DNA from: Nepenthes gracilis
Taxonomy: Eukaryota > Streptophyta > Magnoliopsida > Caryophyllales > Nepenthaceae
Length of the DNA stretch: 64,000 nt
NCBI GenBank assembly: GCA_033239525.1
Contig: BSYO01000016.1
Location: forward strand, 8,753,045 to 8,817,044
Direction of reading: 5' to 3'
Shown here in pieces: positions 34,370-46,198 of this stretch. Below the pieces are notes generated by a model that did no database searches, was not told where the DNA came from, and was given only the letters and a program-made list of their open reading frames with translations. Each line of letters opens with the position of its first letter. The stretch's first letter is position 1. A program made the position numbers and the translations under genes.

Positions 34370-37300
34370 ACAAACTTTCCTTCATGCCCGTGAGAGAATA
34401 ATATCCATCATTCTAGCGATACTGCGACAAACTTCAAGTTTTTCATTTGGTAGACCTTGGTCATTATATTTGACCCATTCTCCCCAATCCTAAATTTGTC
34501 AAGTGCTAATAACCCTAAGTTAATGACATTTCTCAACCAGTAATATTGAACATCAATATACTTTGTTATGGAATAGAATGAAGAGTTTCTTCAGAGATGG
34601 ATTGTACTTTAATTGTTACAAAGTACCACCTACTTCTCCTACTTGAATCAAAGTTTCTGGATAAACTTATTCATCAATAGCATTTCTTTACAGGCTTCTG
34701 TCATAGCAATAAACTTTACCTCAGTGGTCAAAAGAGAAACATACTTCTACAGCTTTGACTGTCATGAAACAACCCATCTAGTGAACTTGACAATGTATCC
34801 CAAAGTCAACTTTCAGAAATCGACATCACCGACCATATCGGTATCAATATATCCAACTAGATGTAGCTTGCTGCCTCCAAAACATAAGTACATCTTGGGC
34901 GTTCCCTTAAAATATCTCAAAATCTATTTTACTGCAGACCAATGCTCTCTTTCGGGGTTTAATAGAAACCGGTTGATTTTTTCAACAGTATGAACTATGT
35001 CTGGTCTAGTATACATTATAGCGTACATCATGCTACCCATGGCCAAAGAGTACAGAACACCTCTCATGCTTGCTTTCTCATCATCTAAAGATGGACATTG
35101 CTGGCTGCTTAATCTAGAGTGGCTGGCCAGTAGGGTGCCCATTTGCTTGGACTTCTCTATGTTAAAACAATGGACACTTTCTTAATGTAGCTCTCCTGGG
35201 ATAGCCATAATTTCTTTGCTTTGCGGTTGCGAGGTATCCTAATTCTCAGAATCTACTTCGCCGACCCTTAGTCCTTCATGGAAAAAAACTACCCAAGCTG
35301 CTACTTTAACTCATTGATCTGAGAGCCATTATGCCCGACAATCAACATGTCGTCCACATAAAACAAAAGGATAATGAAGTCGTCTTCAAAGAATCTTTGC
35401 ACGAAGGCACAATAATTAGAAGTAGTCTTCTGGTAACCTTACTCCACTATAATTAATTCAAATTTCTTATACCACTGTTGCGGAGCATGTTTCAATCCGT
35501 ACAGGCTCTTCCTTAGACGACATGCCAATCATTCTTTTCCATCAACTTGGAATCCCTCTGACTGCTCCATGTAACTCTCCTCCTCCAGATTACCGTGAAG
35601 AAATGCCATCCGCACATCCAATTGTTCCACCTCCAAATCAAAAACAGTTGCTAATTCGAGCACTACTCGGATTGAGAAAATTTTCATAACCTGGGTAAAA
35701 ATTTTATTAAAATTGATACCCTTTCGCTGGTTAAAACCTTTCACAACCAACCTTACATTGTATTTAGGTTATGAGCTATTTTCGTTAGCCTTTAGACGGA
35801 AGACCCACTTATTCTTTAGGGCTCGCTTCTCCTTTGACAATTCAGTCAGTTCGAATGTATAGTTCTCATGCAACGAAATCATCCCATTCTAATGGCCTCC
35901 ATCTATTTCATATTGTGCTTGTCTTCTATAACTTCTTTAAAGTTTTTTGGCTGCTCTCTATTAGTGAGCAATACGTACTCACTGGTCGACAGACGAACAA
36001 ATGGTCGTTAGTCCCTTGAGGATTGTTAGACAAGAACGATCTCAGCCGGCTCAGCAATGTTATAAGGAGTGTCGTCATCCTCATCCTCACTCCACTATAA
36101 TTAATTCAAATTTCTTATACCACTGTTGCGGAGCATGTTTCAATCCGTACTGGCTCTTCCTTAGACGACATGCCAATCATTCTTTTCTATCAACTCGGAA
36201 TCCCTCTGACTGCTCCATGTAACTCTCCTCCTCCAGATTACCGTGAAGAAATGCCATCCACACATCCAATTGTTCCACCTCCAAATCAAGAACAGTTGCT
36301 AATTCGAGCACTACTTGGATTGAGAAAATTTTCATAACCTGGGTAAAAATTTTATCAAAATTGATACCCTTTCACTGGTTAAAACCTTTCACAACCAACC
36401 TTACATTGTATTTAGGTTATGAGCTATTTTCGTTAGCCTTTAGACGGAAGACCCACTTATTCTTTAGGGCTCGCTTCTCATTTGACAATTCAGTCAGTTC
36501 GAATGTATAGTTCTCATGCAACAAAATCATCCCATTCTAATGGCCTCCATCTATTTCATATTGTGCTTGTCTTCCATAACTTCTTTAAAGTTCTTTTGGC
36601 TCCTCTCCATTAGTGAGCAATACGTACTCACTAGTCGACAGACGAACAAATGGTCGTTAGTCCCTTGAGGATTGTTAGACAAGAACAATCTCAGCCGGCT
36701 CAGCAATGTTATAAGGAGTGTCGTCATCCTCATCCTCGTTAGGCATCGGCATCTCTTCTTCGCCTTCCTCTGCTATACCTTGGCCATCGACCTCTTGATG
36801 AAGAAGTGCCGGCCCGATGATTTCAATGCTTGTTTTCTTAGTTCGACTGTTCTCAGGCGCAACCTTCTTCTCATTGCTGATATCTTGAGTGGTTTCATCC
36901 TCAAGAAACACTACATCCCTTAATATGGCAAGTTTCTTCTCATTTGAGTGATAGAATCTATATCCCAATTTGTCTTCCCTATAGCCCAGGAAGATACATT
37001 GTGTAATCTTCGACTCTCGTTTTGTCTTCTCATCATTTGGGATGTGGATGAAAGTCTTGTACCCAAACACATGTAGATGGTTGTAGGATGGTTCCTTTCT
37101 AAACCATATCTTCTTTGGGACTTCCCCATTTAGTGGACTGCTTGGCGATCTATTGATGACATAGGTAGAGATTTCAAGGCTTCCATCCAAAATGATCTGG
37201 GAGCTTTGCTTCCGAGAATACACATCTGACTCTCTCCATCAATGTTCGATTCATGCGTTCATCCACTCCATTCAATTGGGGTGTCTTCGATGGTGTCTTC

Positions 37301-38345
37301 TAATGCCGAATACTGTGCAACCGACAATAAGCATCAACAGCTCCGATGTATTCGCTGTCATTGTCACTTTGGATGCACTTTAATTTTCTTCCCATCTGTC
37401 ATTCAACTAAAGCATGAAAATGCTTAAAAATCCCAAGGACTTGATCCTTCACCTTAACTGGGTAAACCCACTGCTTCCTTGAATAATCATAAATGAAAAA
37501 GATGAAATATTGCATTTCTCCGAATGACTTTTCTTTGAATGGTTCGCATACATCGGTGTGAACCTGATCAAGTGGTTCGGCCTTCTTGGTGGATGAGTCT
37601 CTACAAAACGAGACTCACCGTTACTTCCCCACCATGTAATGGGGACAGGTCCTCAGACCGGTCTCCTTCATGCCTGATATGAAGCTCTTCCTAATCAGGT
37701 TGCTCAATCCCTTTTAACTCATATGACCCAACCGACGATGCCATAGGTCTAAGGACTTTTCACTGCTTGCAACGTTCACCTCTCCGGTAGTAGCGAAGGT
37801 TTGCAATACATATAGGTTGGATACCTTCCTTCCACGGGCAACTACTAGAAATCCTCTAGTCAGTTTATATGCCTCTTCACTGAAGATATTGTAGAATCCT
37901 CTATTATCAAGTCTACCTACCGAGATTATATTCATCCATATATCTGAGATGTGTCGAACATCCATCAATAACAATGGAGTCCCATTGTTGGTGATAAGGG
38001 ACACATCACCATACCCGACAACCCTAGACGTCCCTTTATTTCTCATATTCAATACTCCAAAATTACCTGGAGTATAAGTTGTAAAGCGTCCCCTCCGAGA
38101 CGTGACATGGAGGGATGCACCAGTGTCCACCATCTAGTCGATCTCTTGCTCGGTCACATTCACTACAATGTCCATCTCACATGCCAAGAGGAGGCTACCT
38201 TCAATGATGACTGAGACCAAATCCTTCTCCTCACTTCATCCCTTCTCGGCTCTGCTCTCTTTATCTATATTTTTATACTTTTACTTGTAATAGTGCCTTT
38301 TAATATGGCCCTTCTTTCCGTAGTCACTCCCCCCGGACATGGCTA
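34370..38345 (-). pseudogene. Decayed copia polyprotein (protease to RNase H)
   Basis: Read on the minus strand: a zinc-knuckle scar near 38330-38290, the protease active site MVDTGASLHVTS at 38133, the pre-integrase motif LWHRRLGHMS near 37720, integrase (about 37700-37230), its C-terminal part (37223-36675, with FLGYREDKLGYRFY), reverse transcriptase with YVDDMLIVGHNGS near 35360, and RNase H to about 34370. Frameshifts and stops separate most pieces. The RT part is duplicated. The last bases (AACAAACTTTCC, 34370) equal those just inside the 3' LTR of the copia element at 39427, so the interior is complete on that side. Gag is lost on the other. Confidence 0.8.
35443..36738. repeat. 648-bp tandem duplication inside copia RT
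   Basis: 35443-36090 and 36091-36738 are two nearly identical head-to-tail units. Both start TCCACTATAATTAATTC and end CGTCATCCTCATCCTC. They cover part of the RT and the linker before it. Only a handful of substitutions separate them, so the duplication is younger than the general decay of the element. Confidence 0.95.
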
Positions 38346-38705
38346 AAAGATGCTTGTATCATCTACATCAAAGATATGGTATATATGCATATTTTATGTC
38401 TGCAAACAAGTCAAATCAATAGAATTTTAGTATTCCAGCTTATCTTTAGCAGAACCAAAATAAGCTTGAGTTTGACTCCCAGCTTGCAGTTCAATCTGTT
38501 CGAACCTGTAATTTATATTTATAATTTGCTTGTCCAGCCCCAAGTTCCACAAGCGGTCACACTTTGCTAAAGCTTAAGATTCAGTTTCATTTTGAGTTTG
38601 ATTTGACCTCACAAACTTTCAGACTTGAATCGAGCTTTACTCAAGCCAAACCAACTAGCTACAAGCAGCTCAACTCATTGGCAGCCTTACCATATGCTTT
38701 AAGTG
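38346..38705. other. Spacer between two copia elements
   Basis: No gene or repeat recognised. If the Rab7 copy once extended to the left, its last exon should be near here, but no YLPD or cysteine-rich tail codons are seen. Confidence 0.4.
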
Positions 38706-38710
38706 AAAAC

Positions 38711-39429
38711 TGTTGGCCGAAAATGGGGAGGCAAATCGAAGAGAAGGAATGTAAGCAAGAATATTGGCATCCGATATTTACGTAAAAAATCCTTATGAAT
38801 CAAGGTAAAAACCACGGAATATTAAGTCCGTAAACTTAAACTATGTATGAGATAGAGATTACAAAATAATAGGCAGAAATACACACACACATAGTTGGGC
38901 CTTCTTCCTCTCCTCTGTTTTTCTTTCTTACTCTAACACGCTCACACTCTGCTCTTTTTCTTTTGCTCAATGCTCTCTACTTTGCATCATCAGCCTACTT
39001 ATACATATATGTATATATAAGAATATACAAAAGACTTGGCAGCAGTTGGATCACCACATCGTCTTTCATGGTTGGTGCACGGTTTCCAAGAAGTATGCAT
39101 CAGCTCAGCAACAGATGGCACATGCTTGCAGCAGTAGAAGACAGATCTGTTATCTTGAGTTTTCAAGGTTACTTAAATAGGCAGGTCAACCTACTCCATT
39201 TCAGATATAACAAGTCTACAGTGTTGCCTTAATAAGCCGGACAACTTTGTTGACTGTCTTCTCATTTAGACCGGTCAACGTCCTGTTGACCGTCTTCTTG
39301 TTGTTCTGAGAACCCTCAGCCAAACTGGTTAACTTGAACTTTCAGCCGGTCAACCATATTGACCGCTGTTGACCGTCCATCCGGTCAACATCGTTGATCG
39401 GAACTTCTTCACGGGAGTGATTTCTAACA
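38711..39429 (-). repeat. 3' LTR of the copia element
   Basis: Pairs with 43211-43972. Contains GGTCAAC/GTTGAC words repeated many times near 39230-39410, giving local inverted repeats. Confidence 0.95.
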
Positions 39430-39756
39430 AACTTTCCCTCACGACCATGAGGAAGTTGAATCTGTTAGCCCAGCCATCTTGCAGCATGCCTCATTCTTGA
39501 ATCTGTTGCCCCGTTCTCTTCCGTGCTAACCTTGTCTAGCGACAGTAGACATTCTTCCAGCACCTCTCACACCCAATGATATCGTATATCAATGTGTTTT
39601 GATTTGGAATGGAATGAAGAGTTCTTACATAGATGAATGACACTCTGACTATCACAAAGTACCATATATCTCTCCTGTTCGATACGTAACTCTTGAACGA
39701 ACTCCTTCATCCACAACATCTTCTTACAGGCCTCTGTAACTACGATGTATTCTGCT

Positions 39757-40245
39757 TCAGTTGTGGATAGAGCTACACACTTTTATAGCTTGGACTCGCA
39801 AGAAACTGCACCTCCTGTAAATTTCATTAACCCGATCACCTCCAAGATACAAGCACCTCTTGGAGGTTCTCCGAATATATCTCATGATCCACTTTACCGT
39901 GGACCAGTGCTCCTTTCCCGGATTGGACAGAAAACAGCTAACTGTCCCGACGGCATGAGCTATGCCCAGTCTGGTGCACACCAGGGCATACATCAGGCTT
40001 TCCACAGCTAATAAGTAGGGAACGCCTTTTATGTATTTCTTCTCGTCATCCAAGGTCGGGCATTGACGAATGCTCAGCCTATAGTGGTTCGCCAATGGTG
40101 TGCTCACGGGCTTTGATTTATCCATGTTGAATCGTTTGAGCACTTTCTCAAGGTAGTTCTGTTGAGACATCCACAATTTCCTTGCCTTTCGATCACGTAA
40201 GATTCTGACTCCCAGAATCTGCTTAGCCGATCCAAGGTCCTTCAT
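39757..40245 (-). pseudogene. Copia RT end and RNase H, frameshifted
   Basis: MKDLGSAKQILGVRI through CLYLGGD is in frame. Near 39850 a deletion removes the middle of RNase H and shifts the frame. Remnants of the WQSKLQKCVALSTTEAEY block are readable in another frame near 39780-39730. Confidence 0.75.
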
Positions 40246-40263
40246 GGCAAATGACCACCCAAG

Positions 40264-41376
40264 CTATTCCTTCAGCTCCTTTATCCGGTCATTATTGCGT
40301 CCACCGATCAGTATATCGTCCACGTATAGGAGAAGGACAACAAAGTCATCATTTGAGAACTTCTGTACAAATACGCAGTGATCACAAGTTGTCCACCGGT
40401 ACCCCTGACTGATCATGACTGACTCGAATTTCTGATACCACTGTCTAAGAGATTGCTTTAATCTGTACAGACTTTTTTTTAGATGATAAACAAGTTTCTC
40501 CTTCCCCTTGACATTGAACCTTTCCAGTTGTTTCATGTAGATTTTCTCCTCAAGCTCTCCATGGAGGAATGTAATCCAGACATCCATCTGTTTCACCTCC
40601 AGGTCCTGGGCGGCAGCCAGCCCCAGTACAACCCGGACAGATGATATTTTCACAATTGGGGCAAAGATCTCATCAAAATCAACCCCATTTTGTTGAGTGA
40701 ATACCTTCACTACCAACCGTGCCTTGTACTTTGGTTTCTTTGTATTCTCATCCGGCTTCAAACGAAAGACCCATTTGTTCTTGAGGGCCTTCTTCCCCTT
40801 AGGAAGTTTAACTAAGTCGAAGGTGTGATTCTCATGAAGAGAACTCATTTCCTCTTTCATGGCTTCCAACCAATCCTCCTTGTTGTCGTCCTTCATCGCC
40901 TCTTCATAATCCTCAGGCTCTCCGACATCAGTAAGCATGACATATTCATTTGGTAACAAACAGACGGACGACCGTCTGTTGCGTGAGGACCGTCTAACAG
41001 AGACATTCCCTACTGGTTGAGGAATGACTCCATCAATGATGTCATCTGGAGCCATGACCTCCCCTTCATTGTCCTCAGTTGTCTCTTGACCATGATCCCC
41101 TCCTTCCAATGATGCCGGACGGACAGCTTCAGCGCTTGCTTGGTCCGTTTGCTTATCGTCGTACTTGGCCTTCTTGCCAATGTCTTCAATTGTCTCATTC
41201 TCAACGAAAGTTACGTCTCTAGATCGGATGAATCTTCTGGTAGCTGGATCATAGAACCGATAGCCTAATTCATCCTCCCTGTAGCCCAGAAAGACGCATT
41301 GTGTCGTCTTTGGCTCCAGTTTTGTCATTTCGTCTCTTAGGACATGCACGAATGCTTTGCACCTAAATACTCGCAA
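40264..41376 (-). pseudogene. Copia reverse transcriptase, open for 370 codons
   Basis: A long uninterrupted piece starting in the integrase tail (FLGYREDELGYRFYDP). It then contains a linker rich in acidic residues, and RT from NKWVFRLKPDENTKKPKYKA to LYVDDILIGGRNNDRIKELKE. The catalytic YVDD is at 40325-40314. A stop after KELKE breaks the link to the next piece. It is the best preserved coding block of the element, but it is not functional alone. Confidence 0.8.
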
Positions 41377-41399
41377 ATAATCATAGGACGGTTCCTTGC

Positions 41400-42300
41400 C
41401 CGTCCATATCTGTAGCCCAGAGGTTTACTGGGTGACCTATTTATAATATAGGCCGCCGTCCGGAGTGCTTCTACCCATAACGATGCATGAAGTTTTGCTT
41501 CGGAGAGCAGGCAACGTACTCACTCTAAGAGCGTACGATTCATTTGTTCTACCACTCCATTCAACTGTGGTGTCTTCGATGGTGTCTTTTGATGCCTAAT
41601 ACCATGTGACCGGCAGTAGGTATCAAAAGGCCCCAAGTATTCGCCGCCGTTGTCACTTCGGACGGTCTTTAGCTTCTTCCCCATCTGACGCTCCACGAGA
41701 GCTTGGAACTGCTCAAAGGTACCAAGAACCTGATCCTTGGTCTTCAGTGGGTTGACCTACAGCCTTCTAGAACAGTCGTCAATGAAAGAAACAAAGTGTT
41801 AGGCTCCACCAAATGATCTTTCTCGGAATGGCCCACACACATTTGTGTGAACAAGTTCTAGGAGTTCCGCTTTTGGAGTGGATAAGTCTCCATGAAATGA
41901 GACTCTCCTCTGCTTACCGGCCAAGCAATGAGGACACATCTCTGATTCTTCCTCCTTTGCTCCAGTGATTAGGCCTTTCCTGGCCAAGTAGGACAGCTCT
42001 TAATCGCTTATGTGGCCTAACCTTCTGTGCCACAGATCCATTGTCCCAGTGCAGATTGTAGCATTCACGTCTCCGGCCACTGTACAAGCCTTCATCACAT
42101 ATAGGCCGTAGGCCTTCTTTCCTCTTGCTACAACAAGAGACCCTCTTGTCAGCTTCCATTCGCCTTCACAGAAGGTATTGCAGTAACCTTCATCATCCAG
42201 CCGACCGGCTGAGATGACATTCAGTCGAATGTCTGGGACATGACGCACATCCTTCAACATCAATTTCATCTCATTGTTTGTAACTAGGACGATATCTCCC
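41400..42300 (-). pseudogene. Copia pre-integrase and integrase, broken
   Basis: DVRHVPDIRLNVIS (near 42255) begins the region, followed by the pre-integrase LWHRRLGHIS (near 42030) and CPHCLAGKQRRVSFHG (near 41940). The core has SFIDDCSRR, VRSDNGGEYLG (near 41670) and VEQMNRTL (near 41555), so the three acidic catalytic positions are still readable. A frame change near 42000 and stops near 41810 and 41760 break it. The protease that should precede it is absent. Confidence 0.75.
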
Positions 42301-42435
42301 CTGCCTTCACATTTGCCACATCTCCTTCACTTGTTAGCAGGAGACCGCCTGCTGTGACTACTGAGACGGAGGACTTTTCCTCTGCCCGTCCACTGTTATA
42401 TTTTTCTTTTTCCGTATTTTTCCGCTTTCATTTGA

Positions 42436-43173
42436 AATAATACTTCTTAATGTGGCCCTTCTTGCCACAGTGGTGGCACTCAAAATTTTGATACATTGAC
42501 CTTAACTTGTTGCGGGCTTTCTCTCCTTACTTTTGACCACGGCCTCTACTTCTTCCCCTAGATTCAGTCACAAGTACCTCAGACGTCGAGGTCCCTTGTG
42601 ACCTCCTTGACTCATTCATGAGCAGGAAAGTAATAACCTCATCCAACTTTAGTATATTCTTTCCAAATAATAAAGTTATGACAATATGATCATAGGAGGC
42701 CGATAGCAAACCAGCAGGACCAACGCCTTGTCCTCTTCCTTGATTTCTTCTTCAAGGGCGGACATCTGCACCAATATCCGGTTGAACTCGTCCAAGTGCT
42801 TTTCGAAGCTTTCTCCTTTCGATAACCATAAGCCATAAAATTGCTTCTTAATGTGTAGTCTGGTTGTCAAAGATTTGGACTTATACCGGCTCTCCAACTT
42901 CTCCCAAACCTTCGCCGGGTCAGTCAAGCCAAGCACTTCTTGGAGAGTGTTATCCGCCAGACAAAGTTTGATGGTGCAATTTGCAAGATCTCTTTTTTCT
43001 TACCATTCGTCATTTGTCAATTTTGCAGGCTTCTCATCCTTCTTTTTCAGCACCTTTATCGTCCATTTTCTGGTGAAAACGTTTTTTACCCTTTCTTGTA
43101 AGAGAATGAAGTTACCCTACCCGTTGAACTGCTCAACGCTGAACGGTAAATTCTTTGATGATGTTGACGCCAT
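42436..43173 (-). pseudogene. Copia gag, broken
   Basis: The start is MASTSSKNLPFSVEQFNG at 43173, shortly after the primer site. VWEKLESRYKSKSLTTRL lies near 42905 and YDHIVITLLFGKNILKLDEV near 42695. A stop interrupts it near 42997, and a frameshift follows near 42700. The zinc knuckle near 42480-42439 reads CHHCGKKGHIKKYY, with the last cysteine changed to tyrosine. A stop follows four codons later. Confidence 0.8.
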
Positions 43174-43196
43174 TAGAACAAAGTTCTCAACCTTAC

Positions 43197-43208
43197 TCTC
43201 TGATACCA
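43197..43208 (-). promoter_or_regulatory. Primer-binding site for initiator methionine tRNA
   Basis: Minus strand TGGTATCAGAGA, two bases inside the 5' LTR. Confidence 0.9.
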
Positions 43209-43210
43209 TT

Positions 43211-43972
43211 TGTTGGCCGAAAATGGGGCGGCCTACCAATACAGGCACAAAGAAATCGAAGAGAAGGAATATAAGCAAGAATATTGACAACCGATATTTA
43301 CGTGAAAAATCCTTATGAATCAAGGAAAAAGCCACGGAACATTAAATCCGTAAACTTGCACTATGTATGAGATAGAGATTACAAAATAGGAGGCGAAAAT
43401 ACACACACACACAGTTGGGCCTTCTTCCTCTCCTCTGTTTTTCTTTCTTACTCTCACAAGCTCACACTCTACTCTTTTTCTTCTGCTCAATGCTCTCTAC
43501 TTAGCATCATCAGCCTACTTACACATATATGTATATATAAGAATATACAAAAGACTTAGCAGCAGTTGGATCACCACATTATCTTTCATGGTTGGTGCAC
43601 GGTTCCCAAGAAGTATGTATCAACTCAGCAACAGGTGGCACACGCTTGCAGCAACAGGTGGCACACGCTTGCAGCAGCAGAAGACAGATCTGTTATCTTG
43701 AGTTTCTAAGGTTACCTAAATCAGTAGATCAACTTACTCCCTTTCAAACATAGTAGGTCTACAGTGTTGCATTAACAAGCCGGTCAATTTTGTTGATCGT
43801 CTTTCCATTTAAATCGGTCAACTTCCTGTTGATTGTCTTCTTGTTGTTCTGAGAACCCTCAGCCAAATCGGTCAACTTGAACTTTCAGCCGGTCAACCAT
43901 ATTGATCGCTGTCGATTGTCCATCCGGTCAACATCGTTGACCGGAACTTCTTCACGGGAGTGATTTCCAACA
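43211..43972 (-). repeat. 5' LTR of the copia element
   Basis: Lies next to the primer-binding site. It is longer than its partner mainly because of a short tandem duplication of CAACAGGTGGCACACGCTTG near 43628-43675. A minus-strand TATA region (TATATATACATATATG) lies near 43524-43540. Confidence 0.95.
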
Positions 43973-44865
43973 AAAACAAGTATATAAATCAGTGTTAGGA
44001 GTCACGTAAAATGTGCACAAACACACATGCGTGTGTGAACACACACACATGCACGCAAGCAAGCAAACAAAATCAATGCATTAGTTGCCTGGTATATTCT
44101 TCTTCCCCGCTCTTGAGAGCATTCTTTGCCATGCACTGGAAAGCTTCTTCTACATTGAGACCATCATTAGCTGTGGTTTCTAAGTATGGAATTTTTCCTT
44201 TTGAAGCACACCAAGCCCTAGCCTTTTTCTCAGAAACCCGCAGAAGTTTTCAGAAATGAGACCAACAAACTTTTATCAGAAGAAGAGGGGACGGGGAGGG
44301 AGATGGGGAGAATGGATATTTCACACATCAAATTGACAAACACACAAGGGAATTATAAGACTTACCACCCTACTGTTTCCACCATATGCATCAATCTTGT
44401 TACCTATTACTATAAACGGGAAGTTTTCTGGATCTGAAGGGCTGGCCTGCACAAGGATTTCAAAATCATTAGCAAATAAATTCTTTCTGGGCCATATATA
44501 ACCATATTCTCCCACGCACAAATTTCAAATGGCAATCGGGCAATCTAAAGCCAACAATCCTGATGAGTGCTCCAAGTAATTGTTGTTATAAAACTAGGCT
44601 TTCATCTATTATAAGAAGTTAAGAACACATGGTAAGCTTTGCCACACAAAGCACGAGAAATAAGCAACAATTAGAAGAAAAATACTCTTCTGCTACACAT
44701 AAACAGATTACACCCTAGGTTTGCATGGCGATAAAACACATACAGGAAGCATACATCTAGAAGCATGTCAATTACTTGAGCTGTCCACAAAGATCTAGCA
44801 AGTGTCATTACTACTGCCCACATATACCGAGATCAGTTATTAGTCAATTTTGCCACAAATATTCC

Positions 44866-45688
44866 TGTTGCGTTCCGGTTTTCGGGATCCGGAGCAACAT
44901 AAGAGTTTGGAAGTTCGGGTTTAGAGAGATGGAGAGATTGAGACCAGATTTTACGTGGAAAACCGCCCCTTAAAATGAGGAGGAAAAACCACGAGGCTTG
45001 GAGCCTGAGAAAGATCTTCACTATCGTTGGTTGGTTGTGTACAAAATACAAGGTAGGGAGGAGACCCTTTCTTTTCCTTCTTTTATCTCTTCTTGAGCTT
45101 TTTTACTCGCCAGCCCCGCTCCCCTTCCTATGGGCTCTAAGTAAATATTTATAGGAGAATGTGGTGGTTGAAGTGTCACGTGGCAGCCGGGTACCCGCAG
45201 GAGGAGGGCTGTCCACCTACCCCGGCCCGACATGGCCATCTTTGTGTCGGGCATCTTTGGCGTGTCCAAGAAGTTAGCTTCCAACGGCGCTGACTGGCCA
45301 TACCTTGTCAGGAATGTCAGCCTTGAAGTGACAAGGCATGTTCTGAGGTTTGGCGGTGGCGTGACGCATGGGTTGCGTGTTCTTTGATGACTGTGAAGCT
45401 GAGCTGGCGTTCTCGGACATCTGGGAGAGTCCTCGTCCCTTTCTGGCCGTACTATCCTTTGGATGAGTCCGCGTACTATATGCCACATGTGCTTGTTCTC
45501 GGGCGGGATGAGAGGGTTCTCGGTCGTTGACTGTATTGCTGACCTGCTAAAGGCTTTTGGGCCTATTGTGGAACGTCCTGGGCTTTTTTACACCTTTCGC
45601 TTAGACAAACTGGCAACCTGGGCTTCTTGGGTCAAGCACTCCCCCTTTTGCCCATTCTTTTGAGGCCCCCGGGTATTGGTACCCAACA
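44866..45688 (-). repeat. 3' LTR of the 6-kb Tat-type element
   Basis: Pairs with 50041-50856. The minus strand has CCTATAAATATTTAC (TATA box) near 45142-45156. It differs from its partner mainly between 45178 and 45272. Confidence 0.95.
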
Positions 45689-46083
45689 CTAGCCCCCCAT
45701 GCTAAAGGGTTCGAAGTCCTCGACCGTTTGGCATGTCCTCGTAACACAACTTTCCTTCTTGATGGCATTTCCCATGAGAATCTGTCCGCGCGCATGATGA
45801 CCGTCTGAGGAGTGATGACGCTTGAAAGCCTATCTTCCAACTTAGTTCGAGATGTATTGTGTCCTCGGGTATATGGCCAACCAATACTTGAAGCAGTGAT
45901 GTCCGGGAACTCCTTTGAGTCCGAGGATTTGTAGCGCCGCCGTTTCGGGCTTCTGCAGAGCATTTAATGCGTGATTGACAAGCCATGTACACCTTGGGAA
46001 GGCAAAGGTCATTATTTCCTGCTGTCGAATGTCCGGGCGATGCGTGGCTAGGGCAATGATGGCGCCCTTTCAAATTTTCAAAC

Positions 46084-46091
46084 TTATAAAT
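46084..46091 (+). promoter_or_regulatory. TATA box of the antisense gene
   Basis: TTATAAAT lies 108 bases before the ATG at 46199, with a CT-rich leader between. The homologous ORF at 6014 has a TATA box at a similar place. Confidence 0.5.
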
Positions 46092-46198
46092 GGTTTTCCT
46101 TCCTCACAGGGCCGTTTCTGCCCGTTTCCCTTTCGTTTTCTCTTCTTTGCGTTGTCTTCCCATTACAGTTCCTTGTCCCTTTTCATCTTTACTTTCCA

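Larger units (their letters stand above)
38711..43972 (-). mobile_element. Copia element with both LTRs, protease region deleted
   Basis: LTRs 38711-39429 (719 bp) and 43211-43972 (762 bp) begin TGTTGG and end AACA. A perfect target duplication AAAAC lies at 38706-38710 and 43973-43977. The primer site TGGTATCAGAGA is at 43208-43197 on the minus strand. Order on that strand: gag, zinc knuckle, pre-integrase, integrase, RT, RNase H. The protease active site is missing. Stops and frameshifts occur in gag, integrase and RNase H. Its family is TNT1/Tork-like by overall motif order and close to the copy at 34370-38345. Confidence 0.9.
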
